DNA of 64,000 bases from Mesorhizobium sp. SARCC-RB16n. Lineage in GTDB: Bacteria > Pseudomonadota > Alphaproteobacteria > Rhizobiales > Rhizobiaceae. The stretch covers positions 80,248 to 144,247 of the forward strand of contig NZ_ML703284.1 of NCBI RefSeq assembly GCF_008520305.1. Direction: 5' to 3'. This document shows, piece after piece, positions 54,706 to 64,000 of this stretch (the stretch's first letter is position 1; every line of letters begins with the position of its first letter). Position numbers and translations under genes: made by a program. A model generated the notes under the pieces. That model saw only the letters and a list, made by a program, of their open reading frames with translations, searched no databases and was not told the DNA's origin.

Positions 54706-56001
54706 TTAGATGCCAAAAGAACTGGGTTCGATGCCTAACAGGTCGGCCATGTACGGCGAGACGAAACGGCTCTGCGGATCGATGTCGCGGCGCACCGCCA
54801 TCGCTTCGTCCCAGCGCGGATAGAGCTTTTTCAGGTCGGCGGCTTTCAGGCTGTGCATCTTGCCCCAGTGCGGCCTGCCGCCATGTACGCGGAAGATCGG
54901 CTCGGCCGCGCGCATGAACGGCAACGGATCGTTCGCCGCATCATGGTGGATGGCGATGGAACAGGTCGGCCTTTCGTAGAATGGCGAGAGCCAGAACCGA
55001 TCGGACGCAACGCTGCGCACCTCGATCGGGAAATAGACCTCCGGAAAATGCTTCTCGGTCAGATCGATGATCTCGGCCAGCGCTTTCGGACCCTCCTCGA
55101 AGGGAAGGTGGTATTCCATTTCGTTGAACCTGGTCTGCCGGTCGCTGGCATAGACGTTAAGCCAGTCCTGCACATAGTCCTCGGCCGACACCTTGGCGAC
55201 GGCGCCACGGATCAACCGGCGGCGCAGAGACGGCAACCAGGCAAGCCCGGTGCGCAAGCGGCGCAACGTGCGCAAGGAGCCCTCGTCATCCTCGGTCGGG
55301 CGCGGGTTGGTGGCTTCGGTGCTGAAGTCGCTGGCGATGAACTGCGCGTAGCCGGAGAAGGGAATGTAATAGAATTCTGCCGAGCGATGGGCGGCCATCA
55401 TCGTTTCGAAATCGCGCAGCATGTCGGCGATCGGCAGCACCCATTTGCGGCGGCGCAGCCGGTAGGTCGCGATGTTGTTCAGCGTCACTTCACTGAGCAC
55501 ACCGAAGGCGCCGAGTGCGACACCGATGGCATGGATCGTCTCCTGATCCCCTTCCCGCTTGAATTCGCGGACCTTGCCAAGCCCATCGACGATCTGCACC
55601 GTTTCCAGTTGCGTGTGATAGGCGCCAAGCGTCGGCCCCGAGCCATGGGTGGCGGTGCCCAGCGCGCCGCCTATCGCCTGGCGGTCGATGTCGCCCATGT
55701 TGGGCAGGCCCTGGCCAATGCCTTGCAGGATGTGCATGAGCGGACCAAGCCGGGTCCCTGCCCGTACGCGGGCCTGATGTTTTTTCGCGTCATGCGAAAC
55801 CAGGCCTTCGAGCTTCTCCAGCGACAGGATCGTGCCTTGCGACTTCACCAATGGGGTGAAGGAATGGCCGGCGCCGACGACGCGGACTGGACCCGGTGCG
55901 GTGCGAATGAGATCACCGAGTTCACCAACGTCGGCGGGGCTGGCAAGCAGCCGCGGCTCGGCGGTGACAAAACCCGACCAGTTGCTCCAACTGTTCGACA
56001 T
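54706..56001 (-). CDS. FAD-linked oxidase of D-arabinono-1,4-lactone oxidase (ALO) type
   Basis: A 431-residue flavoprotein. The FAD domain has PVRVVGAGHSFTPL and GTATHGSGPTLGAYH, and the C-terminal ALO domain has GGRPHWGKMHSL. The family oxidises aldonolactones or sugar alcohols, passing electrons to oxygen or a dehydrogenase partner. It starts five bases after the MFS stop. Substrate not known; with a PLP enzyme acting on D-amino or hydroxy-amino acids, a polyol or aminosugar-derived compound is possible. Confidence 0.88.
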   Translation of the reverse strand: MSNSWSNWSGFVTAEPRLLASPADVGELGDLIRTAPGPVRVVGAGHSFTPLVKSQGTILSLEKLEGLVSHDAKKHQARVRAGTRLGPLMHILQGIGQGLPNMGDIDRQAIGGALGTATHGSGPTLGAYHTQLETVQIVDGLGKVREFKREGDQETIHAIGVALGAFGVLSEVTLNNIATYRLRRRKWVLPIADMLRDFETMMAAHRSAEFYYIPFSGYAQFIASDFSTEATNPRPTEDDEGSLRTLRRLRTGLAWLPSLRRRLIRGAVAKVSAEDYVQDWLNVYASDRQTRFNEMEYHLPFEEGPKALAEIIDLTEKHFPEVYFPIEVRSVASDRFWLSPFYERPTCSIAIHHDAANDPLPFMRAAEPIFRVHGGRPHWGKMHSLKAADLKKLYPRWDEAMAVRRDIDPQSRFVSPYMADLLGIEPSSFGI

Positions 56002-56006
56002 GGTGC

Positions 56007-57194
56007 TCACGCAACCACGCGGCGACGCCGCACCACGAGGACAAACAGACCGAGCAGCGCCACGCTGGCGACGGCACTCGCGGCGGCGAATTCCGGAACC
56101 GCGCGAAAATCCTCGCCGTCGATGAGCAGCGACGCCGCAACCGGTCCGATCGCCAGGCCGAAAAGCTGGGCGGCCGGTACCAGCAGCACGGCGGTGCGCG
56201 TGCCATCGGCGGTGATCGCCAGCCGGATCTGGTAGGGCACGATGAACAGCAGGATAAAACCCATGACCAGGGCGGCGACCCAGAATGTCGTGAGGCCAGG
56301 TCCGCTGGCAAGAACGAGCGAGGCGAAAAATGCGACGATGCCTATCGCGGCGATGGCGAAGCGATAGTCGATGCGCGCCTCGAACACGGTCGCCGTCATC
56401 GCGCCCAGAACCTGCACCGCGAGGCTGGCCGAGACGATCAGCCCGACGGTGCGGCCATCGATGCCGAATTGTGCGCCGAGCGGCTCCAGAAACGCCCAGA
56501 CCGCGCCAAAGAACATGAAGTAGCAGAAAACCGACAACAGCGCGGTGACTGAAGGGACTGTCATCACATTGGCCAGGTTCTCGTCCTTCGGCAGGTCGGC
56601 ATAGTCGGCGGGAACAATAAAGGCGACCACCAGCGACAAGACGCAGACGACCGCGAGAACGAGGAAGCCGCCCGCCGATCCGGCGGCGGGGATGACATAG
56701 AGCGCCAGCAGCAGCGCAAGAGCGCATTGCGCCATGGTCTGCATGGTGACGAAATAGCCGCCGATGCGTTCGGCGCGCCGCGAACGGGCGATCAGTTCGG
56801 TGGCGACCGCGACAAGACCGCCTTCGGCAAGGCCGGCCAGCGCGCGAGCCGCTATCAGCGTCTTGGCGCCGCCGGCATAGGCTGTCCAGACGTTGGCCAG
56901 CGCCAGCAGCAGCAGGAGGGCGGCACTTTTCCAGCGCATGTTGTGGGCGGAAAGCAGCATCGCGACGGTCGCCGAGCCGATCGCGATAGCGATCATCTCG
57001 GCGGTGGCGACCAGTGCCAGCTCGTCGCCACTGACATGGCCCTCGGTATAAAGGGCGCCAAGCAGGACGGGCTGCAGACCGAGAATGAGCAGGCCGACCG
57101 ACCCTATCCACAAGGCCGAGGCAAGCTGTCCGCCGGTCGGATTGCCGACCAACCAGTCGCCATCGCCCTGAAGACCGGTGCTTGTCGAAGTCAA
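56007..57194 (-). CDS. MFS transporter
   Basis: A 395-residue carrier with about 12 membrane segments, including LWIGSVGLLILGLQPVLLGA near the start and ARALAGLAEGGLVAVATELI. The start is TTG at 57194, supported by GGGAGG six bases upstream. It is the first gene of the MFS-flavoenzyme-PLP enzyme operon and so likely imports the pathway substrate. The TetR gene is divergent. Substrate unknown. Confidence 0.85.
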   Translation of the reverse strand: MTSTSTGLQGDGDWLVGNPTGGQLASALWIGSVGLLILGLQPVLLGALYTEGHVSGDELALVATAEMIAIAIGSATVAMLLSAHNMRWKSAALLLLLALANVWTAYAGGAKTLIAARALAGLAEGGLVAVATELIARSRRAERIGGYFVTMQTMAQCALALLLALYVIPAAGSAGGFLVLAVVCVLSLVVAFIVPADYADLPKDENLANVMTVPSVTALLSVFCYFMFFGAVWAFLEPLGAQFGIDGRTVGLIVSASLAVQVLGAMTATVFEARIDYRFAIAAIGIVAFFASLVLASGPGLTTFWVAALVMGFILLFIVPYQIRLAITADGTRTAVLLVPAAQLFGLAIGPVAASLLIDGEDFRAVPEFAAASAVASVALLGLFVLVVRRRRVVA

Positions 57195-57230
57195 AGGCGC
57201 CTCCCAACGTCCTTGCCGCGCGGCAGAAAA

Positions 57231-57247
57231 GCTGACAATCTGTCAGC
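57231..57247. promoter_or_regulatory. Perfect TetR-type operator between the MFS operon and tetR
   Basis: GCTGACA-ATC-TGTCAGC has perfect 7-base arms with a 3-base centre, the usual form of a TetR operator. It lies 36 bases from the MFS start and 71 from the TetR start in the 124-base divergent region. It should let the TetR protein control both directions. Confidence 0.6.
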
Positions 57248-57318
57248 ATTTCAGAACCTGATACTTGATCATATTTTTTGTCAACCGGAATTTGGGAACC
57301 CGTACGAAAGATCGGTGC

Positions 57319-57945
57319 ATGACGGAAGCAAGTCGAACGGCCACCGAGCCCAGGCGTAGGCCCAAGCAGGAGCGCAGCCGCGAACGCATCGACGCCATCC
57401 TGTCGACCACCATGCGGCTGATCGGCGAGAAGGGCATCGACGCCGTCACCATGAAGGAGGTCGGCATGCTGGCTGGAGGGCCGATCGCCACCGTCTACCA
57501 CTACTTCCCCAACAAGTCGGCGATCCTGGCGATGCTCTATGAGCGGTTCTCGGAGGTCAGCCGGGCGCGCTTCGGCGCGATCATCGCCGAAATCCAGGGG
57601 CTGGGCGACGTGACCGGTGCCGCGGACCGCCTGCTCGACGACTACTACAGCCGTGTCGCGGCTGACCCGGCCATTCAGGACCTGCAGAATGCCATCCAGG
57701 CCGACAAGGCGCTGCAGCATCTCGACATCGCCGAGACGAGACATCAGTCGAAGATATTGTGCGACCACGTCGGTCCGATGCTTCAGGCGGAGCAGCGCGA
57801 GGCGTTCGCGCGTCTGGTCTTTCTCATCTTCCAGCTTGCCGGCGGCGTCGTGCGCCTGGCTCTGACGCAAGATGAGGAAGAAGGCCGGCGCACGATCGAG
57901 GACTACCGCTCGATCATCCACACACAGTTGCGAGTGTTCTTGTAA
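57319..57945 (+). CDS. TetR-family transcriptional regulator
   Basis: A 208-residue TetR protein: RERIDAILSTTMRLIGEKGI and VGMLAGGPIATVYHYFPNKS form the DNA-binding domain, followed by the helical ligand domain. The ATG at 57319 was preferred to an upstream start at 57265 because the helix-turn-helix lies at a normal distance from it. It probably represses the divergent MFS operon. Confidence 0.88.
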   Translation: MTEASRTATEPRRRPKQERSRERIDAILSTTMRLIGEKGIDAVTMKEVGMLAGGPIATVYHYFPNKSAILAMLYERFSEVSRARFGAIIAEIQGLGDVTGAADRLLDDYYSRVAADPAIQDLQNAIQADKALQHLDIAETRHQSKILCDHVGPMLQAEQREAFARLVFLIFQLAGGVVRLALTQDEEEGRRTIEDYRSIIHTQLRVFL

Positions 57946-58009
57946 GCCCTAATGATGATAGCCACGCCGAATAAGAGGGTGACTGCCGACATGAATGTCA
58001 GGACGCCGG

Positions 58010-58861
58010 TTATGTGACCTCGCGGATGAGGCCTTCGAAGCCGTCGGCAAGATTGGCATTGCCGGCGGCGAGAAAGGCAGAAAGATTGCGGGCGCCGCCG
58101 GGTGTCTTGTTGGCGTCGAGTAGCACCGCCTTGCCCTCATGCATGACAAAGTCGAACTTGCCGTAGTCAAAGCCAAGTTCGCGCCGCAGCGCGCGAAGCT
58201 CCTCGGGAACCGGAACCGGCTCACGACGGATCGTGTCGTCGCCCTTGACCAGGCTTTGTGGCGAAACATGGCGGGTGCAGCGCTCGCGCTCCCCGCAAAA
58301 TATCCAGAAGCGGGCGCCAAAGCCGTCCGGTTCCGGCTCGGGAATGAACTTTTCGACGACGAGATCCCTGCGGTCGAACACCGCAGGCGCTACATCCGAA
58401 AGGGACGTACAGACGCGGTAGCCCTCGATAAGCTCGGCGCCGGGAAATGGCTCCGGCTTTTCGGCACGTCGCGATCGCCGGTTAAGCGACTGCTCACGCA
58501 TTCCCAGATTGTTGAGATTGCTCTTGACGATGACCGGCCCTGGCCAGTCGTCATCCCTGCCGACCACGGCGCCGCTGACACGGCGCTTGGAGATGTCGGC
58601 TGCCCCGACGTTCAGGCAGAAGGGAAAAGCGCGCGCATATTCGACATATTCGGCTGGCGTCACGGTCGCATCGACATGCAGCACCGCTATATCGGCCTCC
58701 GGCTTCGCCGACGTTCCTGAGAGTATGCGGACGGAATGGCCGCGCCGCTTCAGTTCTTCCAGCAAATCAAAGAGCATGTAGGGACTGTCGCGGCGCAATA
58801 GCGGGCCGCGCCAGCGTTCGAACCTGTCGAACTCATGTGTGATAACCGCGATGCGAGTCAT
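58010..58861 (-). CDS. ATP-grasp-like protein of unknown function
   Basis: A 283-residue protein starting MTRIAVITHEFDRFERWRGP. The middle has PVIVKSNLNNLG and the end VLLDANKTPGGARNLS, the D-x-N-x-x-P type motif seen in the ATP-grasp metal site. Such folds join a carboxylate to an amine. I do not recognise a closer family. The gene is divergent from a methyltransferase, suggesting a small modification unit. There is no nearby transporter or structural peptide gene. Confidence 0.6.
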   Translation of the reverse strand: MTRIAVITHEFDRFERWRGPLLRRDSPYMLFDLLEELKRRGHSVRILSGTSAKPEADIAVLHVDATVTPAEYVEYARAFPFCLNVGAADISKRRVSGAVVGRDDDWPGPVIVKSNLNNLGMREQSLNRRSRRAEKPEPFPGAELIEGYRVCTSLSDVAPAVFDRRDLVVEKFIPEPEPDGFGARFWIFCGERERCTRHVSPQSLVKGDDTIRREPVPVPEELRALRRELGFDYGKFDFVMHEGKAVLLDANKTPGGARNLSAFLAAGNANLADGFEGLIREVT

Positions 58862-58934
58862 GCGCCCCCCGCACTTGGTTTCATTAGCGTCCTCGATTAT
58901 GCGTTTGAATACAATACCGGCTCGGGGGCCAGCG

Positions 58935-59729
58935 ATGACTGATCATTGGAATGCCATTCGAGGGCACTGGAAGTTGCTCGGACCACCGCTGCGGCCGCCC
59001 GCGGAAGCGGTGGAAACCTACCATCGCGAGCTCGACCTTTCGAAGGCGCATGTCGTTCTGCTCGGCGTGACGCCGGAACTCGCCGGGCTCGGCGCCACCA
59101 TGATGGCCGTCGACGAATCCTCCGACATGATCGCTGGAATCTGGCCAGGTGACACTGCGTCGCGAAAGGCCGTCAAAGGCGACTGGCTCGACCTGCCGGT
59201 TTCCGGTGCAAGCGTCGATGCGGTGATCGGCGACGGCTGCCTGTCGGTGCTCGGGCTTTCAACCGCCCGCCGAGCGCTGTTCGCGGCAATCGCCCGCGTG
59301 CTGCGCCCTGATGGCCGCGCGGGCCTGCGTCTCTTTGCCAGTCCCGAGACACCGGACGATCCGGCAGCGGTGCAGGCGCTTGCGCTTTCTGGCGGTGTCT
59401 CCACTTTCCACGAGCTCAAATGGCGCGTCGCCATGACCGCGACAGGCCGCGCTCCCGACCATGCGATTCCAGTCAGGACGATCGCGGAAAGGTTCGATGC
59501 ACTATTCCCTGATCGCCAGGAGCTTTCCGCGCGTACGGGCTGGGAATTGCCGGTCATCGCCACTATCGATGTCTATCGGAACTCGCCGGCCATCTACAGT
59601 TTTGCGCCGCCCATGGCGCTCATCAGCGAGGCGGAAGCGTTCTTCAGTAACGTCCGCATTGTTCCAACCGGCAGCTACGGGCTCGCCGAGCGATGCCCGC
59701 TTCTGGTGCTGCGGTCGCCGAGGGGCTGA
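58935..59729 (+). CDS. Class I SAM-dependent methyltransferase
   Basis: A 264-residue Rossmann methyltransferase. VVLLGVTPELAGLGATMMAV is motif I and the acidic end, VIGDGCLSVL follows, and RVLRPDGRAGLRLF is the post-catalytic strand. The atypical motif I (GVTPEL instead of GxGxG) is that of a small subgroup. GGGGG precedes the ATG at 58935. Divergent from the ATP-grasp-like gene with 73 bases between. Substrate unknown. Confidence 0.82.
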   Translation: MTDHWNAIRGHWKLLGPPLRPPAEAVETYHRELDLSKAHVVLLGVTPELAGLGATMMAVDESSDMIAGIWPGDTASRKAVKGDWLDLPVSGASVDAVIGDGCLSVLGLSTARRALFAAIARVLRPDGRAGLRLFASPETPDDPAAVQALALSGGVSTFHELKWRVAMTATGRAPDHAIPVRTIAERFDALFPDRQELSARTGWELPVIATIDVYRNSPAIYSFAPPMALISEAEAFFSNVRIVPTGSYGLAERCPLLVLRSPRG

Positions 59730-59832
59730 ACGACCTGATGAAATTCTTCGCTTTTGCGACCGGTAACCGCCGCATTCTTCGCCACGATGCAGCGAGAGCA
59801 AAATTTCGCGCGATCGAGCACTTGCGCGCGCC

Positions 59833-59861
59833 TTGACTCTCGCAGGTCGGCGGCCTATTTC
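59833..59861 (+). promoter_or_regulatory. groESL promoter
   Basis: TTGACT, a 17-base spacer, and TATTTC form a sigma-70-like promoter directly before the CIRCE site. The start CTTGAC and CCTATTT also suit an alphaproteobacterial RpoH promoter, so dual control is possible. Confidence 0.6.
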
Positions 59862-59870
59862 AGCGCCACG

Positions 59871-59897
59871 TTAGCACTCGCCATTGGCGAGTGCTAA
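59871..59897. promoter_or_regulatory. CIRCE operator (HrcA site)
   Basis: TTAGCACTC, nine bases, then GAGTGCTAA: a perfect match to the CIRCE consensus. HrcA binds here and represses groESL until heat shock. It starts 10 bases downstream of the -10 box and ends 64 bases before the groES ATG. Confidence 0.95.
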
Positions 59898-59960
59898 CTA
59901 CGTGTCCGGCGCCGCCGGATGGAGGAACTGTTTCTCACCGTTCTCATCGAGGAAGAAAAA

Positions 59961-60257
59961 ATGGCAAAGTCGAAGTTCCGCCCGCTTCATGACCGCGTGG
60001 TCGTTCGCCGGGTCGAATCCGAATCCAAGACCGCCGGCGGGATCATCATCCCGGATACGGCGAAGGAAAAGCCGCAGGAAGGCGAGATCATCGCCGTCGG
60101 CTCCGGCGCCCGCGACGAAGCTGGCAAGCTGGTTCCGCTGGACGTCAAGGCCGGCGACCGCATCCTGTTCGGCAAGTGGTCGGGCACCGAAGTCAAGCTC
60201 AATGGCGAAGACCTTCTGATCATGAAGGAATCCGACATCATGGGCATCATCGGCTGA
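59961..60257 (+). CDS. groES: Co-chaperonin GroES
   Basis: A 98-residue Gro[22 protein letters not shown], the mobile loop [16 protein letters not shown], and the end [12 protein letters not shown]. The ATG at 59961 has GAGGAA upstream; a frame to 59919 adds residues not found in GroES. First gene of the CIRCE-controlled operon. Confidence 0.97.
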   Translation: MAKSKFRPLHDRVVVRRVESESKTAGGIIIPDTAKEKPQEGEIIAVGSGARDEAGKLVPLDVKAGDRILFGKWSGTEVKLNGEDLLIMKESDIMGIIG

Positions 60258-60318
60258 TCATCGGCCTCACCTTCAACTTGAATTTTCAGGCTCTATCCGA
60301 GCCCCTGCCAGGAGCTAA

Positions 60319-61977
<1,659 letters not shown>

Positions 61978-62002
61978 TCCAACCACTTTGCTAAGCTTAC
62001 GG

Positions 62003-62030
62003 AAAGGGCGGCCCATGGGTCGCCCTTTCT
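62003..62030 (+). terminator. Rho-independent terminator of groESL
   Basis: AAAGGGCG and CGCCCTTT pair, with GCCC/GGGT closing the inside, giving a 12-bp stem with one G-U pair. It starts 26 bases after the groEL stop and runs into TTTCTCGTT. Confidence 0.8.
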
Positions 62031-62060
62031 CGTTGGAACTTACCTATTCAGTTTGCTTGC

Positions 62061-62669
62061 TTAGACAGCGGCGTCAGCGTGCTGCGCCACCTTGCCGGCG
62101 AGCACCGCCTGCTCGATAAGCGCAGCAACTTCGTCGGCCACGGCATTGAGTGACGAGCGATCGCGAGTGGCGCGGGCAATCACCATCAGGCCTTCAAGCG
62201 AAGATTCGACCAGCAGCGCCAGCGCGTGTGCGCGACGTTCAATCACCCCTGCCCTGACGAATGCCTGCCGCAGCAAGCCGATCCACTGCTCGAAAGCCGA
62301 GCGGCAGATCTCCTCGAGTTCAGGCACGTCGTTCGGCGCGTCGAGTACGACCGGCGCGATCGGGCAGCCGAGCGAAAACTCGTTGTCCTCCAGCATACGC
62401 GCCACCGACTGATAGATGTGGTGGACGGCGACAGCCGGGTCGCTTTCCCCCGCAAGCGCTGCGCCGAGCCGCTCGGTCACGTCGGCCACGCTGGCGCGCG
62501 TCACTTCGATGACCAGTTGGTCCTTGCCGCCCGGGAAATGGAAATAGAGCGAGCCGCGCGGCGCGCCGCTGGCACCCAAAATGTCGTTGAGCGAAGTGCC
62601 GTGATAGCCGCGCTGCCGCAAAAGCAGCGCCGTCGCCTCGATCATCCGCGTGCGTGTGTCCGTCGCCAT
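62061..62669 (-). CDS. TetR-family transcriptional regulator
   Basis: A 202-residue TetR protein of the YcdC/AcrR subgroup: RMIEATALLLRQRGYHGTSL and ASGAPRGSLYFHFPGGKDQL make the DNA-binding domain. The ligand domain has GCPIAPVVLDAPND. AGAGG precedes the ATG. It is divergent from a quinone-reductase-type gene, probably its target. Confidence 0.88.
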   Translation of the reverse strand: MATDTRTRMIEATALLLRQRGYHGTSLNDILGASGAPRGSLYFHFPGGKDQLVIEVTRASVADVTERLGAALAGESDPAVAVHHIYQSVARMLEDNEFSLGCPIAPVVLDAPNDVPELEEICRSAFEQWIGLLRQAFVRAGVIERRAHALALLVESSLEGLMVIARATRDRSSLNAVADEVAALIEQAVLAGKVAQHADAAV

Positions 62670-62718
62670 GTCAACCTCTGTCAGGAATGTGCATTATAGG
62701 GCTTGCCCCAAATATGAC

Positions 62719-62754
62719 AATCGGTCTACATAATATGTAAATCGGTCTACATAT
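62719..62754. promoter_or_regulatory. TetR operator region with direct and inverted repeats
   Basis: AATCGGTCTACATA occurs twice (62719-62732 and 62740-62753), 21 bases apart, that is two helical turns. The second copy is inside a 22-bp inverted repeat with arms ATATGTA and TACATAT. It lies between the TetR gene and the dehydrogenase gene and should bind TetR dimers. Confidence 0.6.
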
Positions 62755-62766
62755 TTAGGAGCAGCA

Positions 62767-63780
62767 ATGCAGAGATATCGGTTGGAAGGACAGGACGGCG
62801 GCCTCCACAGGCTGGTGATGCGCGAGGAAGCGGTCCTCCAGCCAGGTCCGCATCAGATCCTGATGCGGGTGCGCGCCACCTCGCTCAATCGCCGCGACAC
62901 GATGATCCTCAACGGCACCTATCCGCTGACGCCGCGGGCCGGCATCGTGCCGCTGAGCGATGGCGCCGGTGAAGTGATGGCCGTCGGCGATGGTGTCACC
63001 CGCTTTGCCGTCGGCGACCGTGTCACCGGCAGCTATTTCGCCCACTGGATCGACGGCCGCATCCATGCCGGCCTGATCGACCAGCTCGGCTGCACGCTCG
63101 ACGGCATGCTGGCCGAATACGCCGTCCTCGACGAACAATGGGCGGTGCGCTTGCCCGATCATCTCGACTGGCGCGAGGCGGCGACGGTGACCTGCGCTGG
63201 CGTGACCGCCTGGAATGCAGTGACGGGACCCGGAATTCCGAAGCCCGGCCAATGGGTTCTGGTCATCGGCTCGGGCGGCGTATCGCTCTTTGCACTGCAG
63301 TTCGCCAAGCTGCTCGGCTGCCGCGTCGTCGCCGTTACCTCACGGGGCGAGAAAGGCGACAGGTTCCGGGCACTGGGCGCCGACCTCGTGATCTCAAATT
63401 CGGACACGCCTGAATGGGGTGCGATCGTTCGCGAGCAGACCGGCGGCATCGATCTCGTCATCGAGACCGGCGGTCCGACGACCTTCGCGCAGTCACTGAT
63501 TGCCAGCACGCTCTACGGACACATCGTGCTGCTGACGCTGCAGGATGCGAAAGGCCGGTCGATCGAGATGCCGGCGGCGCTCTACCAGCGTAGCCTCGCC
63601 ACCATCAGCCGCCTTTTCGTCGGCAGCCGCACCAATCTCGAAGCCATGCTGAGCGCCGTCTCGCAGCATCGCCTGCGCCCCGTCATCGACAAGGTCTTTG
63701 CCTTCTCCGAAGCCGGCGATGCCTACCGCTATTTCCAGCAGGGCGACGTGTTCGGCAAGGTCATCATCGACGGCGCCTGA
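62767..63780 (+). CDS. NAD(P)-dependent medium-chain alcohol dehydrogenase / quinone oxidoreductase family
   Basis: A 337-residue medium-chain dehydrogenase without the zinc Cys ligands of ADH. Landmarks are VRATSLNRRDTMILNG, GAGEVMAVGDGVTRFAVGDR and the nucleotide motif VLVIGSGGVSLFALQFAK, where the GxGGVG motif reads GSGGVS. AGGAG precedes the ATG. Likely induced when TetR is released. It precedes an OsmC gene by 34 bases. Substrate unknown, perhaps quinones or unsaturated carbonyls. Confidence 0.9.
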   Translation: MQRYRLEGQDGGLHRLVMREEAVLQPGPHQILMRVRATSLNRRDTMILNGTYPLTPRAGIVPLSDGAGEVMAVGDGVTRFAVGDRVTGSYFAHWIDGRIHAGLIDQLGCTLDGMLAEYAVLDEQWAVRLPDHLDWREAATVTCAGVTAWNAVTGPGIPKPGQWVLVIGSGGVSLFALQFAKLLGCRVVAVTSRGEKGDRFRALGADLVISNSDTPEWGAIVREQTGGIDLVIETGGPTTFAQSLIASTLYGHIVLLTLQDAKGRSIEMPAALYQRSLATISRLFVGSRTNLEAMLSAVSQHRLRPVIDKVFAFSEAGDAYRYFQQGDVFGKVIIDGA

Positions 63781-63813
63781 GCCTCCATTTCATCAACCAG
63801 AGGAAAGAGAGCA

Positions 63814-64000
63814 ATGACAATTCGCGACGCATCGGCCGAATGGCACGGCACACTCAAGGAAGGATCCGGCCGGCTCAGGCTGGGCAGCGGCGTTTTCGAG
63901 GGCGCCTACTCATTCCCGTCCCGCTTCGAAAACGGCCCCGGCACCAATCCGGAGGAACTGATCGCGGCCGCTCATCAGGCAACCTCACGATTGCGTTGAA
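63814..64000 (+). pseudogene. OsmC-family protein, partial and apparently frameshifted
   Basis: The start [20 protein letters not shown] and [21 protein letters not shown] match OsmC. After CAT at 63973-63975 the frame reads QATSRLR and stops at 63999. Restoring one base there gives AAHAGNLTIAL, which aligns with the usual AAHAGCFTMAL of OsmC, with Asn in place of the peroxidatic Cys. A one-base deletion or a sequencing error is likely. The rest of the gene is outside the window. Alternative: a true short OsmC remnant. Confidence 0.6.

Noticed and set aside
59919-59960. A longer groES start
   Set aside because: The extra 14 residues are absent from GroES proteins and the ATG at 59961 has its own ribosome-binding site.

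Overview
The window is high-GC chromosomal DNA from an alphaproteobacterium of the order Rhizobiales, most probably Mesorhizobium or a close relative. This rests on the protein sequences and gene neighbourhoods (pmbA-cysQ-DUF4170-acyltransferase-waaA-lpxK, DUF2093, CIRCE-groESL), an alphaproteobacterial-type elongation factor P, and rhizobial intergenic palindromes. No rRNA, tRNA, prophage, insertion sequence or CRISPR array was found. Most genes are housekeeping or transport functions, in short tightly overlapped operons (ATGA, GTGA and TGATG junctions), often paired with a divergent regulator.

Layout. 1-6.5 kb: a minus-strand catabolic operon, read right to left, encodes an MttB-family methyltransferase without pyrrolysine, a Tat-exported family 5 solute-binding protein, an Fe-S/FMN/FAD demethylase-type oxidoreductase and the start of an enolase-superfamily racemase. 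A divergent LysR regulator has a palindromic operator on its start codon. I infer use of a methylated amine or betaine of the proline betaine/stachydrine type. 6.5-12.8 kb: a small monooxygenase and GlxA-type regulator pair, mutL, an EamA exporter with a LysR regulator, and two small conserved genes. 12.9-14.7 kb: a lactonase-like metallo-hydrolase and LysR pair that looks inserted. 14.7-20.3 kb: lipid A/Kdo genes (lpxK, waaA, an acyltransferase) with cysQ and pmbA. 20.5-22.7 kb: a VOC protein, epmA and efp. 22.8-29.8 kb: patatin, a pair of M16 peptidases, rsmD, an RluB-type pseudouridine synthase with 81-bp internal repeats, and tadA. 29.9-37.4 kb: a lipoprotein, ileS, an OmpV-type porin, an HdeD-like protein, ribF and a HAD phosphatase.

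37.7-47.8 kb: two TadG-like pilus/surface proteins, a LysE exporter, a dienelactone hydrolase broken by an in-frame amber codon, a DUF2189 membrane protein, a CAP-domain lipoprotein, and a marR-emrA-emrB efflux operon. Between emrA and emrB lies a strongly folded element (15-bp outer stem, two inner hairpins), the best candidate here for an undescribed RNA. 47.9-51.5 kb: a DUF1636-ATPase-binding protein-permease operon under a cobalamin riboswitch, so probably cobalamin or cobalt uptake. 51.7-57.9 kb: an AraC/GyrI protein, a MarR-GNAT fusion, and a TetR-controlled operon of an MFS carrier, an aldonolactone-oxidase-type flavoenzyme and a DSD1-type PLP enzyme. 58.0-59.7 kb: a divergent ATP-grasp-like protein and methyltransferase. 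59.8-62.0 kb: groES-groEL with a perfect CIRCE and a terminator. 62.1-64.0 kb: a TetR regulator, a zinc-independent alcohol dehydrogenase/quinone reductase, and an OsmC gene that appears frameshifted at the window edge.

All assignments come from reading sequence motifs. No database search or folding program was run.
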